A stretch of 34,620 nucleotides of DNA from Candidatus Latescibacterota bacterium (GTDB taxonomy: Bacteria > Latescibacterota > UBA2968 > UBA8231), in NCBI GenBank assembly GCA_022819745.1, contig JAJEGS010000059.1:1-34620 (forward strand). The letters are read 5' to 3'. Shown here in pieces: positions 7,758-15,691 of the stretch (its first letter is position 1; each line of letters begins with the position of its first letter). Position numbers and translations under genes: made by a program. Below the pieces are notes generated by a model. The model was given only the letters and a program-made list of their open reading frames with translations, had not been told where the DNA came from and did no database searches.

Positions 7758-9779
7758 CTAGTATACCACGGACACACTGTTGAACCGCCGCTCGGTCTCC
7801 CGGTCGGAGCGAATTTCCACTACCGCCAAGTAGATACCCGGCGGCACCAAGCGATCGTCATCGCCGCGACCGTCCCATTGTAGCTGGACGCGGCCGTTTT
7901 GGACTGCGACCGAGTTGAGCTGCCGCACGCGGCCACCAGTCAAGTCGTAGATACTTACTTCGCTCGGCGATGGTTCGAGCAAATGCTGAACCGCATAGCT
8001 TATTTCCGCCACGTCATTGGCCCCATCTCCGTTGGGGGTGAAGGTCCGCGGCTGGATTGCCAGCGGACCAGCTACCCGCGAGCCTACGGGAATCCGCACC
8101 AGCAACTCGTCGGTATCTTGTTCGGCTGAAGCATCCCCGCCCTCGGTCTGTAGCGGCACCTGCACACTCGCATCGGCAAAAGCCCGCCCTTGGAAACGCG
8201 TACCATAGCGGAACACGGCCGCATCAAAGACAATTTTCAAAAGGGTACCATCGGCGTCGATCAAAGGCAAGTTTAGGGCAAAGTGGTCGTCCTCCACCGC
8301 CTCAAGAGAGAAAGATCCGACACTCAGGGGTAAAGACACACCGGCTAGATCGCCGCCGAAATCGGCTCCATCTAGGCGATTGCCCGCCCCATCTTGGATC
8401 TCCACCGAACGGAGAGCCGCGATGCGGGCCGGAGTTTCGATTTCAAAGCGCGTGAATCCCGATCGCCCCGTAGTATTGGTGATGCGGGCGAAGTACGTAA
8501 AAGTCGTCTGTTTGCCAATCTCGGTCTGCGGTGGTCCCACCTCGGCGACAATGCGATCAACCGGGGGCCGTGCGAACTCGAAGCCCAAGTCGGCGACAGC
8601 GCGACTAGCATCCAAGCTCAGGTTGGTGAAATCGATGCGGAACTGGAAATAACGCCGAGGTGCCGGCACCGTTAGCTGGGTGCCATTGTCGACCAATTGC
8701 CACTGGACCCAACCGTTGTCCGTATCGGATTTGATAGGCCCCTGCTGGTTCTTCGCCAGTTTTTCAAAGGCTTCCTTGGTCAGCGTGTTGCCCTCGCTGT
8801 CGGTAGGCACGTACTCCGGTTGCCGACCACCTACATTGGCATTGCGAAAAAAGACATCGGGCGTCGTATCCTGCCCGCTGCGCACGCGGATTTCTATCTT
8901 GGAATCCGCGCTATTGCCCGCGGTCACTTCGCTCCAGGCAATGCGCCCCCAGACCACCTCCTCGCCCAGATCTAACACATTGGACACATAGCTGGCTGTC
9001 GGCACGAACCCCCTGCCGTACACCTCTATCTCGTCAACTTCAAATCCGAGCGTGGTAATCGACTTGAGTTGCAGAAAGCGAACAAATTGGGGGTTGATCT
9101 GCGCATCTACTTTGGCCTCGCGGTTGTCTGGGTCGCGCTGCACCGGCGAGGTAAAAATGGGCTGACCACTGGCATAGAGATTTTGCGGCAAGCCGTCGTT
9201 GAGGAACAACTCATATCCCCGCATGAATTCGTTGCCAAAGGGAAACGACTCTGTCATCCTCGGATAGAACACGATTCGGTCCACGCCAAAGCGCGCACCG
9301 AGATCAATGCGAATGGTGACGCCGTTGTTGCGCACGATGCGGCCGGCCACGAACTTGCGATCAAAAGCCACTCGGTGGTCGCCATTGAGCATGCCCTCCA
9401 ATTGCTCTGGACTTTTCTGGCTGGCATCTAGCCCCGGGACATCTACAGAGCCTCCCCGTTCAAGAACACCGAGCGAGATGTTGAAATCAGAGCGCAAGCG
9501 CAGCGGCATGATCCAGTTTTGCAGGGAATCTAGGCCAACGGTGAACACTTTTTCGCCGTTGGCGTCCTCGATCGTTCCCAGTTGCTCGACAAAATCGATC
9601 ACGCCCCCAGGAGTTGTGCCAGAATCGCGCCAAGGACGTTCGTCGCCACCGACCGTAAAAACATCCTGCGCACTGGTTGAGCACACAGATAGCAGTAGCA
9701 GAAGGAGGATTGGCAGAAAGGGAACTATCTGCAATGACTGCAGTAGCTTGAAAAGGATGCCGGTAGGACGATATTCCAT
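7758..9779 (-). CDS. Secreted protein with discoidin-like region and C-terminal FlgD-Ig/CHU_C-like domain (paralogue of 2067-3917)
   Basis: Exported surface protein of about 673 aa and the first gene of the envelope cluster. ATG at 9779 gives a plausible signal peptide (MEYRPTGILFKLLQSLQIVP, then a leucine run ending STSAQ). The open frame reaches a TTG at 9854, but AAAGAGG touches that codon, and an intermediate GTG is possible, so the start is uncertain. The mature protein opens DVFTVGGDERPWRDSG, parallel to the paralogue's FYQLGGQAGNPWSESG. It continues with a discoidin-like core (IDLGARFGVDRIVFYPRM) and IEVYGRGFVPTASYVSN. The C-terminus carries FTPNGDGANDVAEISY, SIYDLTGGRVRQL and WDGRGDDDRLVPPGIYLAVVEI. 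Upstream are phased 11-bp repeats (9886-9915). The function is unknown; the architecture suggests a surface-displayed or sorted protein. Confidence 0.8.
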   Translation of the reverse strand: MEYRPTGILFKLLQSLQIVPFLPILLLLLLSVCSTSAQDVFTVGGDERPWRDSGTTPGGVIDFVEQLGTIEDANGEKVFTVGLDSLQNWIMPLRLRSDFNISLGVLERGGSVDVPGLDASQKSPEQLEGMLNGDHRVAFDRKFVAGRIVRNNGVTIRIDLGARFGVDRIVFYPRMTESFPFGNEFMRGYELFLNDGLPQNLYASGQPIFTSPVQRDPDNREAKVDAQINPQFVRFLQLKSITTLGFEVDEIEVYGRGFVPTASYVSNVLDLGEEVVWGRIAWSEVTAGNSADSKIEIRVRSGQDTTPDVFFRNANVGGRQPEYVPTDSEGNTLTKEAFEKLAKNQQGPIKSDTDNGWVQWQLVDNGTQLTVPAPRRYFQFRIDFTNLSLDASRAVADLGFEFARPPVDRIVAEVGPPQTEIGKQTTFTYFARITNTTGRSGFTRFEIETPARIAALRSVEIQDGAGNRLDGADFGGDLAGVSLPLSVGSFSLEAVEDDHFALNLPLIDADGTLLKIVFDAAVFRYGTRFQGRAFADASVQVPLQTEGGDASAEQDTDELLVRIPVGSRVAGPLAIQPRTFTPNGDGANDVAEISYAVQHLLEPSPSEVSIYDLTGGRVRQLNSVAVQNGRVQLQWDGRGDDDRLVPPGIYLAVVEIRSDRETERRFNSVSVVY

Positions 9780-9864
9780 GGTGAGAACTAGCTCTTTAAT
9801 AACAGCCGAGATTCCAGCTTTGCGCTCTTCTGAATGGCACACCGGAGGCTGCAACCTCTTTAAA

Positions 9865-9915
9865 ATTATGACAGTTGCTACAAATTGTTACGATTTTGTT
9901 ACGATTTTGTTACAA
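9865..9915 (-). promoter_or_regulatory. Phased 11-bp direct repeats upstream of the envelope cluster, with possible -10 box
   Basis: On the minus strand the unit GTAACAAAATC occurs twice in perfect tandem, and a third partial copy GTAACAATTTG follows; the spacing is exactly 11 bases, one helical turn (plus-strand 886-915 of the 9 kb line). Sixteen bases downstream is CATAAT (9865-9870), a fair -10 box, with no good -35. Repeats phased at a helical turn over the -35 region are what an activator binding several sites would leave. No regulator can be named. Confidence 0.45.
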
Positions 9916-9970
9916 CCTAATCTAAATATATGTAGCGGATAAATTAAGAAAAATCTGGGGCCTAGCACGG

Positions 9971-10270
9971 TCAAGCGTCGAGCGGAGCCAACCAGACCAA
10001 GGTCGCCCCCCATCCACCGCCGCCTTCGCCAGCCAAACGGAATGACTCCACTTCAGGCAAGCGGCCCAAAATGGCGTGAACCGAGCGCCGCAACTGGCCC
10101 GTGCCCTTGCCGTGAATGACGCGCACCTGCAAAATGCCCGCTTGGCGACAGGCATCCAAATAGTCGGGCAACAGCTCTTTGAGGTCGCGCGGATGGAAGG
10201 TGTGCAAGTCCAGCGTGCCGTCGATGGGCACTTCCACCGCTTCAGGCTCTTCCCATTCTTCTTCGGTCAT
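9971..10270 (-). CDS. Small Smr-domain protein
   Basis: Stand-alone Smr (small MutS-related) domain protein of 99 aa. It shows both hallmark motifs: [11 protein letters not shown] (LDLH at residues 20-23) and [11 protein letters not shown] (HGKGTG at 53-58). Smr domains are nucleic-acid nicking or RNA-cleaving modules found at the C-terminus of MutS2 and as separate small proteins in bacteria and eukaryotes; the LDLH and HGxG residues are implicated in catalysis or binding. The gene starts 4 bases after the stop of the CinA/nucleotidyltransferase fusion and is the third gene of a tight minus-strand operon. A biological link to that gene is not known to me. The family call is firm, the substrate unknown. 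Confidence 0.9.
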   Translation of the reverse strand: MTEEEWEEPEAVEVPIDGTLDLHTFHPRDLKELLPDYLDACRQAGILQVRVIHGKGTGQLRRSVHAILGRLPEVESFRLAGEGGGGWGATLVWLAPLDA

Positions 10271-10274
10271 CGTC

Positions 10275-11411
10275 CTAACCCTTCCGAGCGCGGAGTTCCG
10301 TAGAGCTGATATCCATCCTAAAGGGCACCGCCGCGAAAAGGTCCGCGTACTCGGCAGGTACCTCCATATCCGCTAAGGTCCGGTACACATCTCCATCCAC
10401 CCGGCCAGCCACCCAAAAGCGACAGCCCCCAGCGGCAAATTCCTCCAAGGCCGCAGCCACACCCCGCTCCCCTTCCTCGTAGTACTGACCCTGCAAAAGC
10501 CTCACAGCCGTATCGTACCCCAGCGCGAAGTGACAACCGCCAAAGATCCGAGCCTTCTGCAAAAAAGTCGGCGACCGCGTCATCACCACTGGGAGGCGAC
10601 CGCGCATTTGCGCCAAGCGGCGCTCGACCTCGCTCCTTTGCAGGGGCGGCTTATCGACATTTTCGATGGAAAGTTCCAAGCTCGGTCGTCGGCCACTAAG
10701 CTGTCCCGCCGCGGCCACGAGCTGCTCGTGTCCCTCGTGCAGCGGGTTGAAGGAACCGGACAAAAACAGACGCTGCCCGCGCTCGACCTCGGGCGCGATC
10801 ACCCCATCAGAACGCATTTCAACGACGTCCAACTCGCCCGCAAACAGCAAACCCAGCGGATCGTCCAGCGTCAGCTCGCGCCGCGCAAGATGCGCAAACT
10901 CCGGCAGTGATGCACCAGCGACAGAGCCGCCGCAGGTCTCCACTATGGCCTCCAAGGCCAAGCGGCTCAAGACCTCCTCTTGCTCCAAACGGTCGGCTGC
11001 GCCCTTCTCAAAACGCAGGGTGTACAAGCGATAGGCGCACTCCAAGCGCAGCGCAATACACCCCCGATCCTCGCCGCGCCGCAGCCTGCTCGTCGCCAAG
11101 GCCGCACTGCAGCCCACGCCGATACAACCCTGCCCCGGCTCGGCAAAGGCCGCGGCTCTTACAAAGGCCCGCCCCGCCATATCCCGCGCCGTTTGCTCAT
11201 TGGCCCCATGCGGCCCCGCAAAGGCCAAATACGCCGCCAGCGCTCGCTCGCTATAGGGCACTTGAGCTTCGACGACCGCGCGCGAGGCCCCAGGGTGATT
11301 CAAGAGCCAGCTAATGAGTTCGCTGCCCCCGCCAGTAGTCGCCAAGGCCAGCCGGGTACCGCTGCTCAATACGGCCTCGACCTGCGCCCAGATGTCGTCG
11401 GAGACGCGCAA
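10275..11411 (-). CDS. CinA C-terminal-like domain fused to a NadD-type nucleotidyltransferase
   Basis: Two-domain enzyme of 378 aa. Residues about 18-165 resemble the CinA C-terminal (NMN/nucleotide deamidase) family: [17 protein letters not shown] and [13 protein letters not shown] correspond to the ESCTGG..A..L and V.YS..AK segments of CinA, though the ESCTGG serine/cysteine pair is replaced by TTGGG. Residues about 214-378 are an HxGH nucleotidylyltransferase of the NadD/cytidylyltransferase type, with [10 protein letters not shown] at 219-228 and the C-terminal ISSTELR motif at 368-374. Both domain types are known from NAD metabolism. The fused protein could salvage or repair pyridine nucleotides, but the substrate is not determined. 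It starts at a TTG 6 bases after the transporter gene, with GGGGTGA as likely ribosome-binding site, so it is translationally coupled in the operon. Confidence 0.75.
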   Translation of the reverse strand: MRVSDDIWAQVEAVLSSGTRLALATTGGGSELISWLLNHPGASRAVVEAQVPYSERALAAYLAFAGPHGANEQTARDMAGRAFVRAAAFAEPGQGCIGVGCSAALATSRLRRGEDRGCIALRLECAYRLYTLRFEKGAADRLEQEEVLSRLALEAIVETCGGSVAGASLPEFAHLARRELTLDDPLGLLFAGELDVVEMRSDGVIAPEVERGQRLFLSGSFNPLHEGHEQLVAAAGQLSGRRPSLELSIENVDKPPLQRSEVERRLAQMRGRLPVVMTRSPTFLQKARIFGGCHFALGYDTAVRLLQGQYYEEGERGVAAALEEFAAGGCRFWVAGRVDGDVYRTLADMEVPAEYADLFAAVPFRMDISSTELRARKG

Positions 11412-11417
11412 GCCGCT

Positions 11418-12833
11418 TCACCCCGTAAAGAAGTCAAAAGCACCGCGCAGGCCCCAGCCCGTGAGGAAGACGCCGCTGATCAAGTTGATCACCCGCAACG
11501 GCCACCCCATTCGCAACGGTTCCGGCAGGAAGCGGTGGTCAGTCCACACCATCAGCAAGCACCACAGCCCACAGGTGAGAACCCCGCCGAAGATCGCCGC
11601 TGGCGTCACAATCGACACCGGGTTGCCGCCCATCCACATAATGGCGACGCCACCAATGCCACAATATCCCACCACCCACGGCCGCAGCCGACCCACGGGT
11701 ACCTCGCGCACCCGCTGGACGATGGGCCGCAAGCACTCGTGAGTGGTGCGTGTATAGAGCTCATACGCAGCCATAATGGTGCCAAAAAACGCAGTGAATA
11801 CGCCTAGTTGATACAGATAGACCAAGGCCGGATGCAGGAGCGTAAGAAAATCGGCCTGCACTGACAAAAGCTGCATCCCCTCCGGCACGATGTGCTGGGG
11901 ACGAAGCACGGCCGCGCCGAGCACCACAAAGGCCATGGTAAAAATCACCACACAGATAAAAGACACCCCTGAGTCCACCAATGGACCCCGCAACCAAGCT
12001 CTACCTCGGGCGATATTTTCATCGTCGGACGCGATGGCCACGCCTTCCTCGCCAGCCTCCACCTTGCGGCCCAACAGCCCCCAAGCCTTCTCCCGCAACA
12101 TGCCGATGTAGCCAAAGTAGTCCTGCGTGCCACCACCGATCGCCCCCAGATAGGTGCCCAACTCCACCCAAGCCGAACGCGCCGCCACCGCCGGATACTT
12201 GCTGATCAGCCAAGGATCATACGCCGGCATGGTCGGCACAATAGAACCTATCAACACCGCCAGCCAGTCGGGCTGTGCGGCCGCCGCGGCCGTCAGGATC
12301 GAGAGCAGCAGAACGCCGACGACCACCGTCTGAAATTTCTCCAGCGCACCATAGCTCTGAATCATAGTAATGGCGATGGCCAAGGCGACAAAGGCCGTGC
12401 CCCATACGCGAGGATCGCCCCATATCGCCAGCCCCTCGCAGCCCAAGATCCACACGACCAGCCCGCCGAGCATCTTGGGCAAACCCGACAGCCACAGCGG
12501 AAAGCAAAGCACAGTCAGCACCGCCATAACCCATACCACCCACCCCTGCGGCCCAGGCAAAAACTTCCAGCGCTCAAGCGGATGTTCCCCCGTCAGGGTC
12601 ATGTAGCGCGCCGCCGTATAGACTTGGACGAACTTCATCAAGCCGCCGCCGATAAAGCACCACAGCAGGGCGTAGCCGAACACCGCGCCGCCCCGCGAGG
12701 CAAAGACCGTCTCGCCGCTGCCAATCGTCACCGAGGCGATGATGGCACCCGGACCAAAAATCCGCAGCATGGCCCCCAAACCGCGCGCCTGCATGTCCTC
12801 GCTGAGTTCGGGATAACTCCGCTCATCACTCAT
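11418..12833 (-). CDS. Nramp-superfamily membrane transporter lacking the canonical metal-binding motifs
   Basis: Polytopic inner-membrane protein of 471 aa with about 11 hydrophobic segments. The first segment, GPGAIIASVTIGSGETV (residues 27-43), aligns with TM1 of Nramp transporters, but the DPGN metal-binding motif is GSGE. The TM6 region GAIGGGTQDYFGY (230-242) lacks the MPH motif. Canonical Nramp proteins move Mn2+ or Fe2+ with protons through those residues, so this member probably moves something else or uses other ligands. A cytoplasmic loop (about 250-275) is rich in E and D. It is the first gene of an operon with the CinA/nucleotidyltransferase fusion and the Smr protein, with a near-consensus promoter 34 bases upstream and AGGAG before the ATG. 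Confidence 0.75.
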   Translation of the reverse strand: MSDERSYPELSEDMQARGLGAMLRIFGPGAIIASVTIGSGETVFASRGGAVFGYALLWCFIGGGLMKFVQVYTAARYMTLTGEHPLERWKFLPGPQGWVVWVMAVLTVLCFPLWLSGLPKMLGGLVVWILGCEGLAIWGDPRVWGTAFVALAIAITMIQSYGALEKFQTVVVGVLLLSILTAAAAAQPDWLAVLIGSIVPTMPAYDPWLISKYPAVAARSAWVELGTYLGAIGGGTQDYFGYIGMLREKAWGLLGRKVEAGEEGVAIASDDENIARGRAWLRGPLVDSGVSFICVVIFTMAFVVLGAAVLRPQHIVPEGMQLLSVQADFLTLLHPALVYLYQLGVFTAFFGTIMAAYELYTRTTHECLRPIVQRVREVPVGRLRPWVVGYCGIGGVAIMWMGGNPVSIVTPAAIFGGVLTCGLWCLLMVWTDHRFLPEPLRMGWPLRVINLISGVFLTGWGLRGAFDFFTG

Positions 12834-12866
12834 GGGAACAACTCCTGTTTTGCCGGTGGATCGCCC

Positions 12867-12895
12867 ATAATATCGCTCTGACTATTGCTTGTCAA
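12867..12895 (-). promoter_or_regulatory. Sigma-70-type promoter of the transporter/CinA-like/Smr operon
   Basis: On the minus strand TTGACA (12890-12895) is followed by a 17-base spacer and TATTAT (12867-12872), a 6/6 and 5/6 match to the consensus. The start codon of the transporter is 33 bases beyond the -10 box and is preceded by AGGAG, so the geometry fits a short 5' leader. Confidence 0.75.
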
Positions 12896-13156
12896 ACACC
12901 CAGAGCACAACCATATTTTTGGGGATCATATAATAGTGCCCAAGGGTGGTAATTATTGGTGATAGCCGCATTAAAACCCAAACCAATGAAGGAAGGGTGA
13001 GACTATGGAAAATCCGGAGGGAGGGAAGAAACTGGACGAAGTGCATAGCAAGGTAACGCATTCCGCTTGATCCTATAACTGAGAGAAAAGCATTCAGGTT
13101 GTTTATGGCTGCAATGCTTCAGGACCGCAGACAAGATCGGCACTCTATCTGTGAGC

Positions 13157-13200
13157 GAAAAAAGAAGTACCCAAGGCTGTTTCAAGTCTTGGGTACTTCT
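13157..13200 (-). terminator. Rho-independent terminator
   Basis: A perfect 13-bp stem AGAAGTACCCAAG / CTTGGGTACTTCT with a 12-base loop. On the minus strand the stem is followed by a run of six T (13158-13163 as A on the plus strand). It lies 80 bases after the lipoprotein gene ending at 13280 and closes that unit before the transporter operon promoter. Confidence 0.8.
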
Positions 13201-13279
13201 CGCTATGCGTCCGCTATCAACTCCCTGATATAGCATCCTCTTCCCCACATCCCTTGCGCCGCCAGTCCGTCCTCAGTTT

Positions 13280-14581
13280 CTACTCGTTGTAAATGTTCAG
13301 GCCCGGATCTGCGAAAAGCAGGTACACATAAGCGTCCTGGGGTATGCCGTGCTTTTTGGAATGGGTTGGAGTCAAGTGGACGGTCTGCAAATACGTGGGG
13401 ACGAATCTCCACTCGCCGACCTTATCGTCCGGGTTTAACCACATGCCGAGGTCTCTTTCCATGACCTTGACGTGGACCCAGTCCTCTTTGTTATAGTTGC
13501 TATCGAAGGCGTCGAACACATCGCCTTGGCAGTTATACCCGGGATGCGTCCACATCTCTGGGTATTTACCCTCGTACGGTGGATACCACGTATCCGTCTC
13601 GTCGGCTTCCACGTAGTCCCAATAGCCCTTGGGCACCTTGGCACCCTCCCAAGGTGGAGGCAACACCTTAAAAGAGGCATTGACGTAAATTTCCATTTCC
13701 GGGGAGCTTCCAGACTCATGGTCGTCGGTGAACCTAAAGCGCGACAAGTAGCCCGATTTCTCATGGTAGCATTCCGGCAGCGCGAAATGGCCGGGTGGGT
13801 GGTGCGCCCAAGCGGGCTTCACAAGCCAAGACAGAAGCGGGGAAAGCCCCGCAAAGAAGGTGGGACGCTCGCCGAGCTGAGGCGGCGATAGAGCCGCTAT
13901 GGCGTTGTCCGGCTTGTAGTAAAACTCATCATCATAGGTGATAAAGAAAAAAGGATCGGAGCGTGTAAATCCGTCCATGCTGAAGGGCATGGTCTCCGGC
14001 TCGCCGTCCGGGGAAAAACCATCCCAGCGCTTGGTATCCTTCTCATCTATGATGGGGTCGTGAAAGACGGGGATGGCCGTTGCTCCCTGGTAGGAAGCCC
14101 CGTTCATCAAGTGGATCTCCAAGCCGTACATCGCCTCACAAACCGCCATGAAGGCATCTCCATCACCATAGGCCGCGATGATGTCGGGCAGCTTGCTGTT
14201 GGCCAGCGAAGCCCTTGTTACTTCCTTTTTGAATCCGGCTGTCACCGTAGAAAGGAGCTGCGGCTGCGAAGAAAGCAGCTTGGCGATATTGGCCTCCTGC
14301 TGGGGCGCACTGGCAATTCCCTTGATCACCCCGGCGCGTATGTCCTTGTCTTTGAGGGCTATAGCCATGCGACGGGTAATCGTTTGGAAGTACGCGCGGA
14401 AGGTTGCTTCCGAGGGTCCTATCCCTTTGAAGTGGCCCTCTTCGTCGAGGCCCGAGAAAGGATCGCGAGAAGCTGTGATCTTGGCAGAAGGCGAGACCGG
14501 ATTGGCCTCGAAAAGCGTGCCATCAGGAGCGCAGCCCCCGACGAGCGCCGCGATGAGGAACAGCGTCAAACGTTGCATCAT
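13280..14581 (-). CDS. Hypothetical lipoprotein
   Basis: Unrecognised lipoprotein of 433 aa. The start at 14581 has AAGGAGG 5 bases upstream, and the next codon is also ATG. The N-terminus MMQRLTLFLIAALVGGC is a lipoprotein signal with lipobox VGGC (Cys17). The mature region has a helical N-terminal half (about 70-150) and an aromatic-rich C-terminal half (MEIYVNASFKVLPPPWEGAK, WDYVEADETDTWYPPYEGK, MERDLGMWLNP). A His/Pro stretch (WAHHPPGHFALPECYHEK) near residue 260 could bind metal. A terminator follows 80 bases downstream, and a small barrel-like protein is encoded 148 bases upstream on the same strand. No function can be assigned. Confidence 0.7.
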   Translation of the reverse strand: MMQRLTLFLIAALVGGCAPDGTLFEANPVSPSAKITASRDPFSGLDEEGHFKGIGPSEATFRAYFQTITRRMAIALKDKDIRAGVIKGIASAPQQEANIAKLLSSQPQLLSTVTAGFKKEVTRASLANSKLPDIIAAYGDGDAFMAVCEAMYGLEIHLMNGASYQGATAIPVFHDPIIDEKDTKRWDGFSPDGEPETMPFSMDGFTRSDPFFFITYDDEFYYKPDNAIAALSPPQLGERPTFFAGLSPLLSWLVKPAWAHHPPGHFALPECYHEKSGYLSRFRFTDDHESGSSPEMEIYVNASFKVLPPPWEGAKVPKGYWDYVEADETDTWYPPYEGKYPEMWTHPGYNCQGDVFDAFDSNYNKEDWVHVKVMERDLGMWLNPDDKVGEWRFVPTYLQTVHLTPTHSKKHGIPQDAYVYLLFADPGLNIYNE

Positions 14582-14729
14582 GCTGCCCTCCTTGGGTTAT
14601 GCCGGGCGGGAGTGCCCAACGTGAATAGTACCCTACAAGAGAACAGTCCTGATTTTCACGTCGTGCTGTTGTGCTACCCCTTTAGTACGGACCAAGAGCC
14701 GATTTGTCAAATTCACTTTCATTTCACGG

Positions 14730-15305
14730 TCAGAAGTGGTACAGCACCAACAGGCGGGCTTCCTGAAGGCGGATGACCGTGGTATATCTATCGTCAACGT
14801 AAAACCTATCCACGGGCCGCCTCTTGTCGTTTTCTTCCCAAGCCCATCCCTGCCGTATGGCTACGCTAGCTCGCTTGAGGGGCCGCCAGAGCATCCCTAT
14901 GCCCAACTCGGGGCCTACATCAGACCAGTTGTCGTGGTAGTAGTATTCCCATTCGGCGTGCGTGAGCCCTATATAGAGCCTCGCATAGACGAAGGGAGCG
15001 ACCTCGGCTTGGGACAAAAGCCGCTTAAAGGTTGCAGACCAGCGGATGCGCCGGGTTTTATAATCGACGGCATTAAAGGGGGGATTATTGATATAGTCGC
15101 GGTAGAGGTCAGGAATCACCTCCTCGGCCCAAGTCAACTCCAACCGATCCAGCTCCACACCTACCCAAACCTTGGGCCCAACAAGCCATAGACTGAAGCC
15201 CCGGTCGAGGGGCGCAAGCCCAAAAGCAGGGCTAACGCGGAGGATGCCCGCGGAGGCGTCCCCCGTAAAAGAAAGAAATGCTAAAAAAAAACAGACTATG
15301 CGCAT
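14730..15305 (-). CDS. Small predicted outer-membrane protein
   Basis: Unrecognised protein of 191 aa with a signal peptide (MRIVCFFLAFLSFTGDASAG) and strong ribosome-binding site GAGGAGGAG upstream. The mature protein is built of short alternating strands (VGPKVWVGVELDRLEL, RIRWSATFKRLL, APFVYARLYIGLTH, RLLVLYHF). It ends in an aromatic residue, Phe, as outer-membrane barrels do. The length suits an 8-strand barrel. It precedes the lipoprotein gene at 13280-14581 in the same direction and may be its partner in the outer membrane. Confidence 0.6.
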   Translation of the reverse strand: MRIVCFFLAFLSFTGDASAGILRVSPAFGLAPLDRGFSLWLVGPKVWVGVELDRLELTWAEEVIPDLYRDYINNPPFNAVDYKTRRIRWSATFKRLLSQAEVAPFVYARLYIGLTHAEWEYYYHDNWSDVGPELGIGMLWRPLKRASVAIRQGWAWEENDKRRPVDRFYVDDRYTTVIRLQEARLLVLYHF

Positions 15306-15560
15306 GGTGTCTCCTCCTCGGCAGCTACCGACTGCTGCTGCTTAATAACTTGAAAACGACGGGTTTGCCCCAAATCGGGATTTTCTGGTAACGCTTCTCA
15401 TAGGGAAACCAGAAGAATCCTAATTAAAAATCGGGATTTCCCATTTATAAAATTTAATATGTATAACTCGTTGTTGGGCAGTCAGTTACGAAAATAGCAA
15501 GACTGAAACCTGTCGTTTTTAAGTAATAACTGATGTTACGCAGTTTTCCAGAAAACCCTC
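15306..15560. other. Intergenic region with IS-end relics
   Basis: AT-rich sequence between the small barrel gene and the IS5-family element. It contains a degenerate, inverted relic of the IS end (15371-15398, AGAAGCGTT...CCCGATTTG on the minus strand), two copies of AATCGGGATTT, and ACTGATGTTACGCAG at 15529-15543. That last sequence is identical to the terminal repeat of the MITE-like element at 16718. No gene is seen. Confidence 0.5.
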
Positions 15561-15620
15561 AGAAGCGTTTTTAAAACCCGATTTGTTGTTAGAAGCGTTT
15601 TTAAAACCCGATTTGTTGTT
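15561..15620. repeat. Exact 30-bp tandem duplication of the IS left end
   Basis: Two identical 30-base units lie side by side, each starting AGAAGCGTTTTTAAAACCCG and ending ATTTGTTGTT. Each contains the full left terminal repeat of the IS5-family element, giving it two potential left ends. Confidence 0.9.
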
Positions 15621-15691
15621 AGGATTTGACGTTGGCGTACTCACCGAAGACCTTCAGGTTTCGACCAAGAACCCTGAACGAAAGGTCTCCG

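Larger units (their letters stand above)
12834..13279. other. Intergenic region of 446 bases
   Basis: This stretch separates two minus-strand units. It holds the operon promoter (12867-12895) and the terminator (13157-13200). Between them (about 12900-13155) I see AT-richer, non-coding sequence; an open frame of 81 codons on the minus strand (13003-13248) runs through the terminator, has no ribosome-binding site and is not proposed as a gene. Confidence 0.6.

Noticed and set aside
13003..13248. Open frame of 81 codons on the minus strand
   Set aside because: It runs through a perfect terminator hairpin, lacks a ribosome-binding site and has no recognisable composition of a real protein.
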